A stretch of 64,000 bases of DNA from Roseovarius indicus (GTDB taxonomy: Bacteria; Pseudomonadota; Alphaproteobacteria; Rhodobacterales; Rhodobacteraceae). The notes beneath the pieces are model-generated. The model did not search any database and had not been told where the DNA came from. It saw nothing but the letters and a program-made list of their open reading frames with translations. The stretch spans positions 4,960,001-5,024,000 of the forward strand of contig NZ_CP031598.1 of the NCBI RefSeq assembly GCF_008728195.1. The letters are read 5' to 3'. The position numbers and the translations under genes were made by a program. Positions 25,710 through 34,959 of this stretch are shown here, one piece after another; the first letter of the stretch is position 1, and each line of letters starts with the position of its first letter.

Positions 25710-26288
25710 CTACAGGATCAGCCGGGAATGCGGCTTGCACACTTCCTGTTTCAGCTCGATCGCCCGCGGCAGGTTTGCGGGGATCGGCATATGCCAGGAC
25801 GGGTGGCGGATAACCTCGGCCGAACGGCGGTCTTCGCGGGCAGCCGGCTCGGTTGCCTCCTCCGGAACGTCGGCCTCCACCTCGGCCTCTTCCTCTTCGA
25901 CCGGTCCGAACAGATAGGTCACGGCCAGCGTCAGGAACGCCCCGAACGTAGTCAGCGTCAGAAGTATCAGCCCGGCCAGCGGGCTGACCAGGAACGAGAC
26001 CGAAAACGCGATCATCAGGATGCCGCCGATCACACCGGCCCCACGGTGGAACGCGTCGGCCCGCCGCAGCGCGGCACCAAGCCCGAGCATCAGCAGACCG
26101 CCACCGAACATCGCCGTCATCGCAAGGTTGACCGGCTCGAAATCGATCGGCCATACGCTCTGTCCGACCACGGGCACCACGGCAACCACCAATCCGGTCA
26201 GCACACCAAGCGCGGCAAGCGCAACGAGGCCAAGATTGGCCACCGGCGCGGACCGCACGTTTTCACTCATATACTCGGCAGACGCCAT
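25710..26288 (-). CDS. Four-helix membrane protein of unknown function
   Basis: A 192-residue protein with four hydrophobic helices between residues 15 and 125 (VALAALGVLTGLVVAVVPVV, then AMFGGGLLMLGLGAAL, then GGILMIAFSVSFLVSP, then FGAFLTLAVTYLFG). A cytoplasmic tail follows that is first acidic (PVEEEEAEVEADVPEEATEP) and then basic. RBS ggggag lies five bases before the ATG. It is convergent with the small membrane gene and divergent from the FAD hydroxylase. I see no family signature. Confidence 0.7.
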   Translation of the reverse strand: MASAEYMSENVRSAPVANLGLVALAALGVLTGLVVAVVPVVGQSVWPIDFEPVNLAMTAMFGGGLLMLGLGAALRRADAFHRGAGVIGGILMIAFSVSFLVSPLAGLILLTLTTFGAFLTLAVTYLFGPVEEEEAEVEADVPEEATEPAAREDRRSAEVIRHPSWHMPIPANLPRAIELKQEVCKPHSRLIL

Positions 26289-26414
26289 GACACTCCCCTG
26301 GTCTTTACATTCTGGCGGCTCAACCCCCGGCCGCCCGGCCTTGTTCCGAGAAATCTCACCCGCAATCCACGCCCGTGGCCCCTCGGCCACAGGCACGCAA
26401 CGTAAAGCCTGCCC

Positions 26415-28007
26415 ATGACCCGCCTCTTCGAAACCCCGCTCTACCCCTACACCCGGCACGCCGATCAGGACGCGGCAACGCCCGTCCGCCATCCCGTTAT
26501 CATCGTCGGTGCCGGGCCCGTCGGCCTCGCCGCCGCGCTCGATCTCGGGCAGCAGGGCGTGCCGGTCGTGGTGCTCGACGAGAACGACAAGGTCTCCCAC
26601 GGCTCGCGCGCCATCTGCTTCTCCAAGCGCACCCTCGAGATCGCCGACCGCCTCGGCTGCGGCGACCCGCTGACCGAGCGCGGCGTGCGCTGGAACCTCG
26701 GCAAGGTCTTCTTCGGCGACCGCAAGGTCTACGAGTTCAACCTCCTGCCCGAAGAGGGCCACCGCCGCCCCGCCTTCATCAACCTCCAGCAATACCACCT
26801 GGAAAACGACATGGTGACCCGCCTCCGCCAGATGCAGGAAGACGGCGCCCCGATCGACCTGCGCGGCGGCAGCAAGGTCACCGCCATCGACGCGCACGCC
26901 GATCACGTCGCCCTCACCGTCGACACGCCCGAAGGCCCCTACGAGATCGAAGCCGAATACCTCGTCGCCTGCGACGGCGCCGGCTCCCCCCTCCGCGACA
27001 AGCTCGGTCTCGGCTTCACCGGCCGCGTCTTCGAGGACAACTTCCTCATCGCCGATGTCACCATGCAGGCCGACTTCCCGACCGAGCGATGGTTCTGGTT
27101 CGACCCGCCCTTCAACAAGGGCCAGTCGGCGCTCCTCCACAAGCAGCCCGACGGCGTCTGGCGCATCGACCTGCAGCTCGGCTGGGACATCGACCGCGAC
27201 AAAGAAAAAGACCCCGAGCGCGTGAAGGCTCGCGTCCGCCAGATGCTCGGGCCGGATGTGGAGTTCGAGCTCGAATGGGTCTCGATCTACACTTTCCAGT
27301 GCCGCCGCATGGAACGCTTCCGCCACGGCCGCGTCCTCTTCGCCGGCGACGCCGCGCACCAGGTCTCGCCCTTCGGCGCCCGCGGCGCCAATTCCGGCCT
27401 GCAGGACACTGACAATCTGTGCTGGAAACTCCGCCTCGTGCTGGCGGGCGAGGCACCCGACAGCCTCCTCGACAGCTACGACACAGAACGCGTCGAGGCC
27501 GCGGATGAGAACATCCTCAACTCCTCCCGCTCCACCGATTTCATCACGCCCAAATCCAGCACCAGCCGCCTCTTCCGCGACGCCGTGCTCGACCTCTCCG
27601 AACACCACGCCTTCGCCCGCCCGCTGGTGAATTCCGGGCGCCTCTCGGTGCCCTGCATCCACGCGGGCTCTCCCCTCAGCACGCCCGACGCCCTGCCCAC
27701 CGGCCCGGCCCGCACCCGCCCCGGCGCGCCCTGCCCCGACGCGCCACTCGGCAACGGCTACCTGCTCGACCATCTCGGCAGCACCTTCACTCTGCTCGCC
27801 CTCGGCCGCGACGCCCCCGAGATCCCCGGCACCACCCCCCTGAGCCTGCCGGACATCACCGAAGACCTGAAAACCCGCTATCTCGGCGACGCCCAAAGCG
27901 CCCTCTACCTCATCCGCCCCGACCAGCACGTCGCCGCCCGTTGGGCCGACGCCACGCCCGACGACATCCAATCCGCCCTCACCCGCGCCAAGGGAGGCCA
28001 CGCATGA
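26415..28007 (+). CDS. FAD-dependent aromatic hydroxylase (MhpA/PheA-like monooxygenase)
   Basis: A 530-residue class A flavoprotein monooxygenase. The FAD dinucleotide motif is VIIVGAGPVGLAAALDLG (about residues 28-45), the DG motif is YLVACDGAGSPLRDKLGLG, and the second FAD motif is GRVLFAGDAAHQVSPFGARG (about residues 305-324). A thioredoxin-like C-terminal region follows. Such enzymes hydroxylate phenolic acids with NAD(P)H and O2. Next to hmgA it could supply homogentisate or a related dihydroxy-aromatic, but the substrate is not shown. The stop overlaps the DUF2783 gene. Confidence 0.88.
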   Translation: MTRLFETPLYPYTRHADQDAATPVRHPVIIVGAGPVGLAAALDLGQQGVPVVVLDENDKVSHGSRAICFSKRTLEIADRLGCGDPLTERGVRWNLGKVFFGDRKVYEFNLLPEEGHRRPAFINLQQYHLENDMVTRLRQMQEDGAPIDLRGGSKVTAIDAHADHVALTVDTPEGPYEIEAEYLVACDGAGSPLRDKLGLGFTGRVFEDNFLIADVTMQADFPTERWFWFDPPFNKGQSALLHKQPDGVWRIDLQLGWDIDRDKEKDPERVKARVRQMLGPDVEFELEWVSIYTFQCRRMERFRHGRVLFAGDAAHQVSPFGARGANSGLQDTDNLCWKLRLVLAGEAPDSLLDSYDTERVEAADENILNSSRSTDFITPKSSTSRLFRDAVLDLSEHHAFARPLVNSGRLSVPCIHAGSPLSTPDALPTGPARTRPGAPCPDAPLGNGYLLDHLGSTFTLLALGRDAPEIPGTTPLSLPDITEDLKTRYLGDAQSALYLIRPDQHVAARWADATPDDIQSALTRAKGGHA

Positions 28008-28195
28008 CCCTCACCCTCACCCCCAACATCGACGCCCCCGACGACCTCTACGCCGACCTCCTCGCCGCCCACGAGGGGCTCACCGACGATCAAAGCGCCG
28101 CCCTCAACGCCCGCCTCATCCTGATCCTCGCCAACCACATCGGCGACCGCGACACCTTCCGCGCCGCCCTAAAGGCCGCCGCCCCGCCAGCCTGA
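28004..28195 (+). CDS. DUF2783 small partner of the FAD hydroxylase
   Basis: A 63-residue helical protein. PNIDAPDDLYADLLAAHEGL and DQSAALNARLILILANHIGD match DUF2783, which is usually encoded directly after FAD monooxygenases of this type. The four-base start/stop overlap supports a fixed stoichiometric partnership. No catalytic motif is present; it may bind or stabilise the hydroxylase, which is an inference. Confidence 0.82.
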   Translation: MTLTLTPNIDAPDDLYADLLAAHEGLTDDQSAALNARLILILANHIGDRDTFRAALKAAAPPA

Positions 28196-28202
28196 CCCGC
28201 GA

Positions 28203-28295
28203 CTTTCATTTTTCCAAAAATACTCGCTCCCCCGGCCGCCTCCCACGCCCTGGTGGCGGCCACCCCCGCATTTTCATTGTTCCAGAAATACTCAA
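28203..28295. repeat. Two GAGTATTT-type motif copies
   Basis: ctttcatttttccaaaaata plus ctc (28203-28225) and ttcattgttccagaaatact (from 28274) are read as gagtattt..ggaa.aatgaaa on the other strand. They share this pattern with 21276-21300 and more loosely with 797-823. Both lie in a convergent gap. Confidence 0.6.
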
Positions 28296-28355
28296 ATCCT
28301 CCCGCCTCAACCCACCGCCCGCTCCCGAGCCGCCCGAACCTCTCCACCGCGACAT

Positions 28356-28400
28356 CGAATTCTTCAAAAGAATTCGACCCGATATCTTTTCAAGATATCG
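28356..28400. repeat. Paired-hairpin intergenic element, copy C
   Basis: Hairpin 1 is cgaattctt/aagaattcg (28356-28364 with 28368-28376, loop caa). Hairpin 2 is cgatatctt/aagatatcg (28380-28388 with 28392-28400, loop ttc). The tail is cccccacccgcg. Compared with copy B, stem positions differ as base-paired swaps and the loops are identical. Confidence 0.75.
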
Positions 28401-28427
28401 CCCCCACCCGCGTCCCCTTCCAAGAAC

Positions 28428-28470
28428 ACCGACGCAATACCGACAAGATACCGACGTCATACCGACCTCC
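28428..28470. repeat. Array of four 11-bp ACCGAC units, copy 1
   Basis: Units start at 28428, 28439, 28450 and 28461: accgacgcaat, accgacaagat, accgacgtcat, accgacctcc. The core ACCGAC recurs exactly every 11 bases, about one helical turn. The same design is found at 50204. Confidence 0.75.
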
Positions 28471-28561
28471 GCTTCCCCGGCAAAACCAACCTCGCGATCG
28501 CCCCTAGGATGGGTGCCAACCCACCTCTTTACCCCCTTGCCCGGGCCGGAAGGCTCGATCA

Positions 28562-28909
28562 CTACCAGTAACGAAGATCACCGGCGCGCCACCCAACGGC
28601 TTCCATGAAAGAGTCGAAGTAACCGTAGCGGCCATCCCTGACCTTCACGAAAATGAAGTGCGCCCGTTCGAGGAACCTGCGCTCCTCGCCCGGCTCGTAA
28701 ACCTCCACCGCGGCCGGCCGGTCGAAAAACCTCGTCACCTCGGCAAACCGGCCCTCTTCAAGAACCGCCTCGATTTCCCCGATCGCCGCCGGCAATCTCC
28801 CCAGATCCTTGAGGCTCTGGGCCTCCCCGTAAACGATCTCTTCAATCGAGTCGCCATGAATCTCGAGGTCCTCGTGAAACATGTGCGCCAGTTGTTCGAT
28901 ATACTCCAT
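28562..28909 (-). CDS. CdiI-like immunity protein (orphan), tentative
   Basis: A 115-residue acidic protein. The start EYIEQLAHMFHEDLEIHGDS with EEIVYGEAQSLKDLG resembles the contact-dependent inhibition immunity family, whose members carry a YFHxDxxxxG.T.EE-like opening. The rest has FVKVRDGRYGYFDSFMEAVGW. The start MEYIEQ was preferred because ggtagg precedes it; ATG 28924 is also in frame. No CdiA-type toxin is in the window. The call rests on one motif, so it may simply be an unrelated small protein. Confidence 0.5.
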   Translation of the reverse strand: MEYIEQLAHMFHEDLEIHGDSIEEIVYGEAQSLKDLGRLPAAIGEIEAVLEEGRFAEVTRFFDRPAAVEVYEPGEERRFLERAHFIFVKVRDGRYGYFDSFMEAVGWRAGDLRYW

Positions 28910-28916
28910 CTTGTGC

Positions 28917-29327
28917 CTACCCATCCTTCTGATGCACCTCGATCACGTTCCCTTCCGGGTCGTAGAAATAGATCTGGTGCCACCCCGCCACCGCCGAGTC
29001 GCCCCAGTCTGCAAAAGGCACCCCCTCCGCCTTCAGATGCGCCTTGAACGCAACCAAATCGTCCGTCCGATACGCCACGTGCCCCTTCATCACCGGGTTC
29101 ACCAACTGCCCTGTCCGGAACCCCGCCTGCACGTCCTTCCGCGCGATATGCAGATGCATGTGCCCGTCCGATACGAACGCCACATCCCCCGCATACACCC
29201 CCTCGTCATTCCGCAGCGCCGGCACATCCTCGTCCGTGGCCTCCAGCCCCAGGACCTCGCGATAGAACGCGTCCATCTCCTCGACCCTCTCGGTCGACAG
29301 GTTGATATGATGCAGCCGCGCCTTCAT
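28917..29327 (-). CDS. VOC-superfamily protein 1 of 2
   Basis: A 136-residue glyoxalase/dioxygenase-fold protein. It opens LHHINLSTERVEEMDAFYRE (metal His in the first beta-alpha unit), has GHVAYRTDDLVAFKAHL in the middle, and ends WHQIYFYDPEGNVIEVHQ with the usual His/Glu metal ligands. It and its upstream neighbour are close paralogues, including AVAGWHQI.FYDP.GNVIEVHQ. The RBS ggaggaagg is strong. The four-base overlap indicates a coupled pair; the substrate is unknown. Confidence 0.85.
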   Translation of the reverse strand: MKARLHHINLSTERVEEMDAFYREVLGLEATDEDVPALRNDEGVYAGDVAFVSDGHMHLHIARKDVQAGFRTGQLVNPVMKGHVAYRTDDLVAFKAHLKAEGVPFADWGDSAVAGWHQIYFYDPEGNVIEVHQKDG

Positions 29328-29737
29328 TCGCCTTCCTCCACCTGGTGGACCTCGATCACGTTCCCATCCGGGTCGTAGAAAAAGATCTGGTGCCACCCCG
29401 CCACCGCCCGGTCGCCCCAGTCCGAGTACCGCACGCCCTTCTCGTCCAGATGCCGCATGAACGCCTGCAAATCATCCGTCCGAAACGCGATATGCCCCCG
29501 CTCCACCGGGTTCACGATCTGCCCCGTGGCAAACCCCGCCCCCAGATCCCGCTGCGCCAGGTGCGTCTGCACCACGCCATCGGTCACGAAGGCCACGTCG
29601 CCCGCATAGCCCTTCTGCTTCTCGAGCACCGGCACGCCCGTGTCTTCCCGCCGCTGCCCCATGACCCGGCGGTAAAAGTCGTCCATCTCGCCCACCTTCT
29701 GCGTGACCAGATTGATATGATGCAGCCTGAGTGCCAT
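29324..29737 (-). CDS. VOC-superfamily protein 2 of 2
   Basis: A 137-residue paralogue of the preceding gene: LHHINLVTQKVGEMDDFYRR, then VMGQRREDTGVPVLEK, GHIAFRTDDLQAFMRHL, and the same C-terminal WHQIFFYDPDGNVIEVHQ with His and Glu ligands. A VOC domain is normally paired within one chain or as a dimer, so the two genes may encode a heterodimer after a tandem duplication. Its start is divergent from the HpaI aldolase gene. Confidence 0.85.
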   Translation of the reverse strand: MALRLHHINLVTQKVGEMDDFYRRVMGQRREDTGVPVLEKQKGYAGDVAFVTDGVVQTHLAQRDLGAGFATGQIVNPVERGHIAFRTDDLQAFMRHLDEKGVRYSDWGDRAVAGWHQIFFYDPDGNVIEVHQVEEGE

Positions 29738-29830
29738 CTGCCGCGCCTCCCCGCGCCGGTTCCTGTGGACCCCCAGTCAACAACAGGCGTAGGGTGGCGG
29801 CAAGATAATTGCAGGAAAGGCCCGCGCCCC

Positions 29831-30601
29831 ATGTCAGCCCCCGAAAACACCTTCAAGACCGCCCTCAAACGGGGCGACAAGCTCTACGGCTGCTGGGCCG
29901 GCTTCGCCGATCCCTACCCGACCGAGGTGCTCGCCACCGCCGGGTTCGACTGGCTGACACTCGACGCCGAGCATGCCCCCAACGACCTGCGCACCCTCAT
30001 GGCCCAGCTTCAGGTGCTCGAAGGCAAACCCTGCCAGCCCGTCGTCCGCCTGCCTATGGGCGAGCCGTGGCTCATCAAGCAGGTGCTCGACGCCGGCGCC
30101 CAGACCCTTCTCATCCCCATGGTCGACAGCGCCGATGAAGCCCGCGCCCTCGTCCGCGCCATGCGCTATCCGCCGCACGGCATCCGCGGTTCCGGCGCCG
30201 CGCTGGCCCGCGCCTCGCAGTTCTCGGCGGTGCCCGACTACATCACCACCGCCAACGACCAGATGTGCCTGCTGGTGCAGATCGAAAGCCGCGCCGCGGT
30301 CGCCGCGCTTGACGACATCCTCGCGGTCGAGGGCGTCGACGGCATCTTCATCGGCCCCTCCGACCTCGCCAACGACATGGGATATCTCGGCGACAGCAAC
30401 GCGCCGGAAGTCCGCGACACCATCAAGGATGTCCTCGCCCGCGCCGCCGCCTCCGACACCGCCGCCTGCATCCTCGCGCTCGATCACGAAACCGCCCTCA
30501 CCTACCGCGACTGGGGTGCACAAATCATGGCCGTGGGCATCGACGTGCTGATGCTGGCCCAGACGGCCCGCGCCGTCGCGCAGAAATGGCGCGATGGCTG
30601 A
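29831..30601 (+). CDS. HpcH/HpaI-family aldolase
   Basis: A 256-residue class II pyruvate-dependent aldolase. FDWLTLDAEHAPNDLRTLM (catalytic His), PVVRLPMGEPWLIKQVLDAG (Arg), LVQIESRAAVAALDDIL (metal Glu) and FIGPSDLANDMGYLGD (metal Asp) are in the expected order. The family cleaves 4-hydroxy-2-oxo acids to pyruvate plus an aldehyde, as in homoprotocatechuate breakdown (HpaI). It is preceded by gtagggtggcgg and starts at MSAPENT. It overlaps the glucokinase gene by eight bases. The natural substrate is not known. Confidence 0.88.
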   Translation: MSAPENTFKTALKRGDKLYGCWAGFADPYPTEVLATAGFDWLTLDAEHAPNDLRTLMAQLQVLEGKPCQPVVRLPMGEPWLIKQVLDAGAQTLLIPMVDSADEARALVRAMRYPPHGIRGSGAALARASQFSAVPDYITTANDQMCLLVQIESRAAVAALDDILAVEGVDGIFIGPSDLANDMGYLGDSNAPEVRDTIKDVLARAAASDTAACILALDHETALTYRDWGAQIMAVGIDVLMLAQTARAVAQKWRDG

Positions 30602-31535
30602 GAGGCACCTGCTGGCCGACCTCGGCGGCACCAACACCCGCCTCGCGCTGGCGGATGGCACCGGGTGTCTCCCCGCCACCATCCGCCGCTACCTGAACGA
30701 CGCCTTCGACAGCTTCGAAAGCGTCGTCTCCGCCTATCTCTCCGAAACGGCCCCCGGACCGGTCGCTGCCCTCTGCGCCGGCGTCGCCGGGCCGGTGCTG
30801 GGGGAGACGGCCCAGCTCACCAACCACGCTTGGCACATCGACGCCGCCAACCTTCGCCGGATCACCAATACCCCCCATATCCACCTGATCAACGACCTCC
30901 AGGCCCAGGGCTACGCCCTCGACGACCTGCCCCCCGGCGCGGTCCAAAACATCTTCCCCGGCCAACCCGCGCCCCCAGACGCCCCGCGCCTCGTCCTCAA
31001 CCTCGGCACCGGCTCCAACGTCGCCGTCGTCCACCGCCGCCCCGAAGGCCTCTTCGTCCCGGCCGCCGAATCCGGCCACTCCGCCCTGCCCCACGCCACC
31101 GGCCTCATCGGCGCGATCTTCGACCACCTCGGCGACCTCCAGTCGCACCGCCCGATGGAAACCGCGATCTCCGGCCCGGGCCTGTCCAACATCCACGCCC
31201 ACCTCACCGGCGCCCGCCTCTCCTCCACCGACATCGTGAATGCGGCACACCACGACCCCGATGCCCGCAACACCCTCGCCCTCTACTGCGAAATCCTCGG
31301 CCTCATCGCCGGCAACTTCGCCCTCCACCACCTGCCCGCCGGCGGCCTCTACCTCACCGGCGGCCTCGCCCAATCCATCGCCCCTTTCCTCCCCGGCTCG
31401 GCCTTCCTCGACCGCTTCACCGCCCGCGGCCCCTACACCGCCATCGTCACCGACATCCCCGTCTCCGTCATCACCGACGACAGCTTCCCCTTGCTGGGCT
31501 GCGCCCGGTATTTGCGGCAGGTAACGGATCGTTAA
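30594..31535 (+). CDS. glk: Glucokinase (Glk family)
   Basis: A 313-residue kinase of the bacterial glucokinase family. LLADLGGTNTRLALAD (residues 6-21) is the phosphate-binding loop, CAGVAGPVLGE and HLINDLQAQGYAL (Asp catalytic base in LINDLQAQ) form the active-site region, and LNLGTGSNVAVVH is the second phosphate loop. It phosphorylates glucose with ATP to feed glycolysis or the Entner-Doudoroff route. It overlaps the aldolase gene upstream, an unexpected pairing. Confidence 0.9.
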   Translation: MAERHLLADLGGTNTRLALADGTGCLPATIRRYLNDAFDSFESVVSAYLSETAPGPVAALCAGVAGPVLGETAQLTNHAWHIDAANLRRITNTPHIHLINDLQAQGYALDDLPPGAVQNIFPGQPAPPDAPRLVLNLGTGSNVAVVHRRPEGLFVPAAESGHSALPHATGLIGAIFDHLGDLQSHRPMETAISGPGLSNIHAHLTGARLSSTDIVNAAHHDPDARNTLALYCEILGLIAGNFALHHLPAGGLYLTGGLAQSIAPFLPGSAFLDRFTARGPYTAIVTDIPVSVITDDSFPLLGCARYLRQVTDR

Positions 31536-31579
31536 GCCCATCCACCCCATACTCGACCACGCAAACCAAAGGGGGCCCT

Positions 31580-31786
31580 ATGCCTCAGACTCCACCCCGC
31601 AAGACCTGCGCGCTTGAAGATCTCCGTGACCTCGACACCGTTCTCGACCATTCCGGCGGCGAGCCCGTCGAAATCCTCACCGAGTCGGGCCGCATCGGCC
31701 ATTTCGTCCCGCAGGAATGGGTAGAGAAACACGGGATCACCAACGGAACCGCACTGATCGAAACGCTCAGGCAGCACATGCCCTGA
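31580..31786 (+). CDS. Small hypothetical protein
   Basis: A 68-residue protein that I do not recognise. It reads as two helices around a beta region: RKTCALEDLRDLDTVLDHSG, then PVEILTESGRIGHFVPQEWV. The C-terminal KHGITNGTALIETLRQHM is helical. The size and VEILTESGR.GHFVP strand pair resemble small antitoxin-like domains, but no partner toxin is nearby. It has an A-rich leader before gggggccct and follows glucokinase. Confidence 0.55.
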   Translation: MPQTPPRKTCALEDLRDLDTVLDHSGGEPVEILTESGRIGHFVPQEWVEKHGITNGTALIETLRQHMP

Positions 31787-31920
31787 TTACCGCCACCACC
31801 ACGTCCCAATGGCTCCGCACAAAGTATGGTGAATCCGGCCCCGCCTGACCACAACCTCTTCCCCCGTCCCGCCGGCTCTGTCATAATATCTTCAACCAAC
31901 AAACCAAAGAGCAGCAGCGC

Positions 31921-33879
<1,959 letters not shown>

Positions 33880-34728
33880 GTGACAGTCTTTATTAGCTAC
33901 AGCCACAGAGACAGGGATTTCGTCAGCTCACTCGCTAAAATGCTAGTGCACGCTAGACACAACATTTGGATTGATCAGTGGGAACTGAATGCCGGCGACT
34001 CCATAATTGGCAAAGTACAAGAAGCAGTTGGTGAAGCCGACGCTCTTCTTGTTGTACTTTCGCAAGCGTCCGTTGCATCTGAGTGGTGCCAGAAAGAACT
34101 TCGAACCGCGCTGGTAAGAGAGCTCGATGAGAAAAGAGTTCTCGTTATACCCTGTTTGATCGAAGACTGCGATATTCCCGTTTTCTTGAAAGAAAAGCTT
34201 TACGTTGATTTTCGAGATAACAAGGGCGAAGCATTTGAGCTTCTGGACAGAAGTTTGAGCAAGGTTTCAAACCCGGCTCAATCTCGCATAGAAACAAAAG
34301 ATTTCCATACAGATTGGTCAGTTGATTGGGGAGACTTTGACGGCGAACCAGTATTTGAATGGCTATACGTAGATCATGGTCCAAGCATTCCCTACTCCGT
34401 CGTTACTCGCATCCGCTTGATAGTTGAAGACCTTGACCTCTTAGAATTTCGAGAGATGGCAAAGTCCGGTACGCACATCCGTTTCGGCTGCGATTGTTTA
34501 AAAAAGTTCTTAGAGGAGGATAAAGACGGAGAGCTCAGAATTAAGATTGAAGATGAAAACGAGATTTACGAAACTCTACCTTTTGTTTGCCCAGATGGCA
34601 GAAACGCGACGATTTTTTGGGGCGTGCGCAGACTTGGCGAAGATAACGGAATGAGCACTTTGTTTTCCGTTGATAACCTAATTCGTATGTCGATTCAGCA
34701 TAGTGAACGTGTACTCCGGGAACCCTAG
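33880..34728 (+). CDS. TIR-domain protein, likely acquired
   Basis: A 282-residue protein. Residues 1-120 form a TIR domain: VFISYSHRDRDFVSSLAKML (box 1-like), LVVLSQASVASEWCQKEL with the S-E-W-C-x-x-E helix whose Glu73 matches the catalytic Glu of TIR NAD+-cleaving enzymes, and LVIPCLIEDCDIP. The C-terminal 160 residues are unrecognised, with acidic stretches and Trp-rich DWSVDWGDFDGEPVFEWLY. The GTG start is the base after the parE stop. Composition is strongly AT-rich, unlike parE. A defence or signalling role is inferred; no partner effector is adjacent. Confidence 0.82.
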   Translation: MTVFISYSHRDRDFVSSLAKMLVHARHNIWIDQWELNAGDSIIGKVQEAVGEADALLVVLSQASVASEWCQKELRTALVRELDEKRVLVIPCLIEDCDIPVFLKEKLYVDFRDNKGEAFELLDRSLSKVSNPAQSRIETKDFHTDWSVDWGDFDGEPVFEWLYVDHGPSIPYSVVTRIRLIVEDLDLLEFREMAKSGTHIRFGCDCLKKFLEEDKDGELRIKIEDENEIYETLPFVCPDGRNATIFWGVRRLGEDNGMSTLFSVDNLIRMSIQHSERVLREP

Positions 34729-34959
34729 AGTTATGAGCACCAACCAAGCTTTTTGAATGCCTCCCGCGCGGAATCAAGCCACGCCAAAGGCGTGGCGCCG
34801 CGCGATCGCCAGACCGCCCCCCGGGCTGGCGATTGGCCGACGTAGGCACCCCGCTCGAATGTCGTCCTGACACGGCCCCATAAACTGCCCATCACACCCG
34901 TCGGGTCGCCACCCCGCGGTCTGGCCATCACGCGGCGCCCCTCGTCACAAAGGAGGGGG
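34729..34959. other. Non-coding region with two strong hairpins beside the TIR gene
   Basis: No convincing gene. Two stems are clear: gccacgcc/ggcgtggc (34778-34785 with 34789-34796, loop aaa) and atcgccag/ctggcgat (34805-34812 with 34826-34833). Base composition switches back to GC-rich immediately after the TIR stop at 34728. A minus-strand frame (34731-34997) is open across the stretch but runs into the RTX gene end and has weak coding character. Confidence 0.5.

Larger units (their letters stand above)
28196..28561. other. 366-base non-coding mosaic of short repeats
   Basis: The convergent gap after DUF2783 holds no gene. It contains two GAGTATTT-type modules (28203-28225 and 28272-28295), the paired-hairpin element copy C (28356-28400) and an array of four ACCGAC units (28428-28466). 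Short frames across it translate repeat sequence and show no coding bias. The tail ctcccgcctca at about 28299 is identical to that after copy A at 875. Confidence 0.75.

Noticed and set aside
28428..28470. Possible CRISPR array from the ACCGAC repeats
   Set aside because: Units are 11 bases with 5-base variable parts; CRISPR repeats and spacers are several times longer and no cas genes are nearby.
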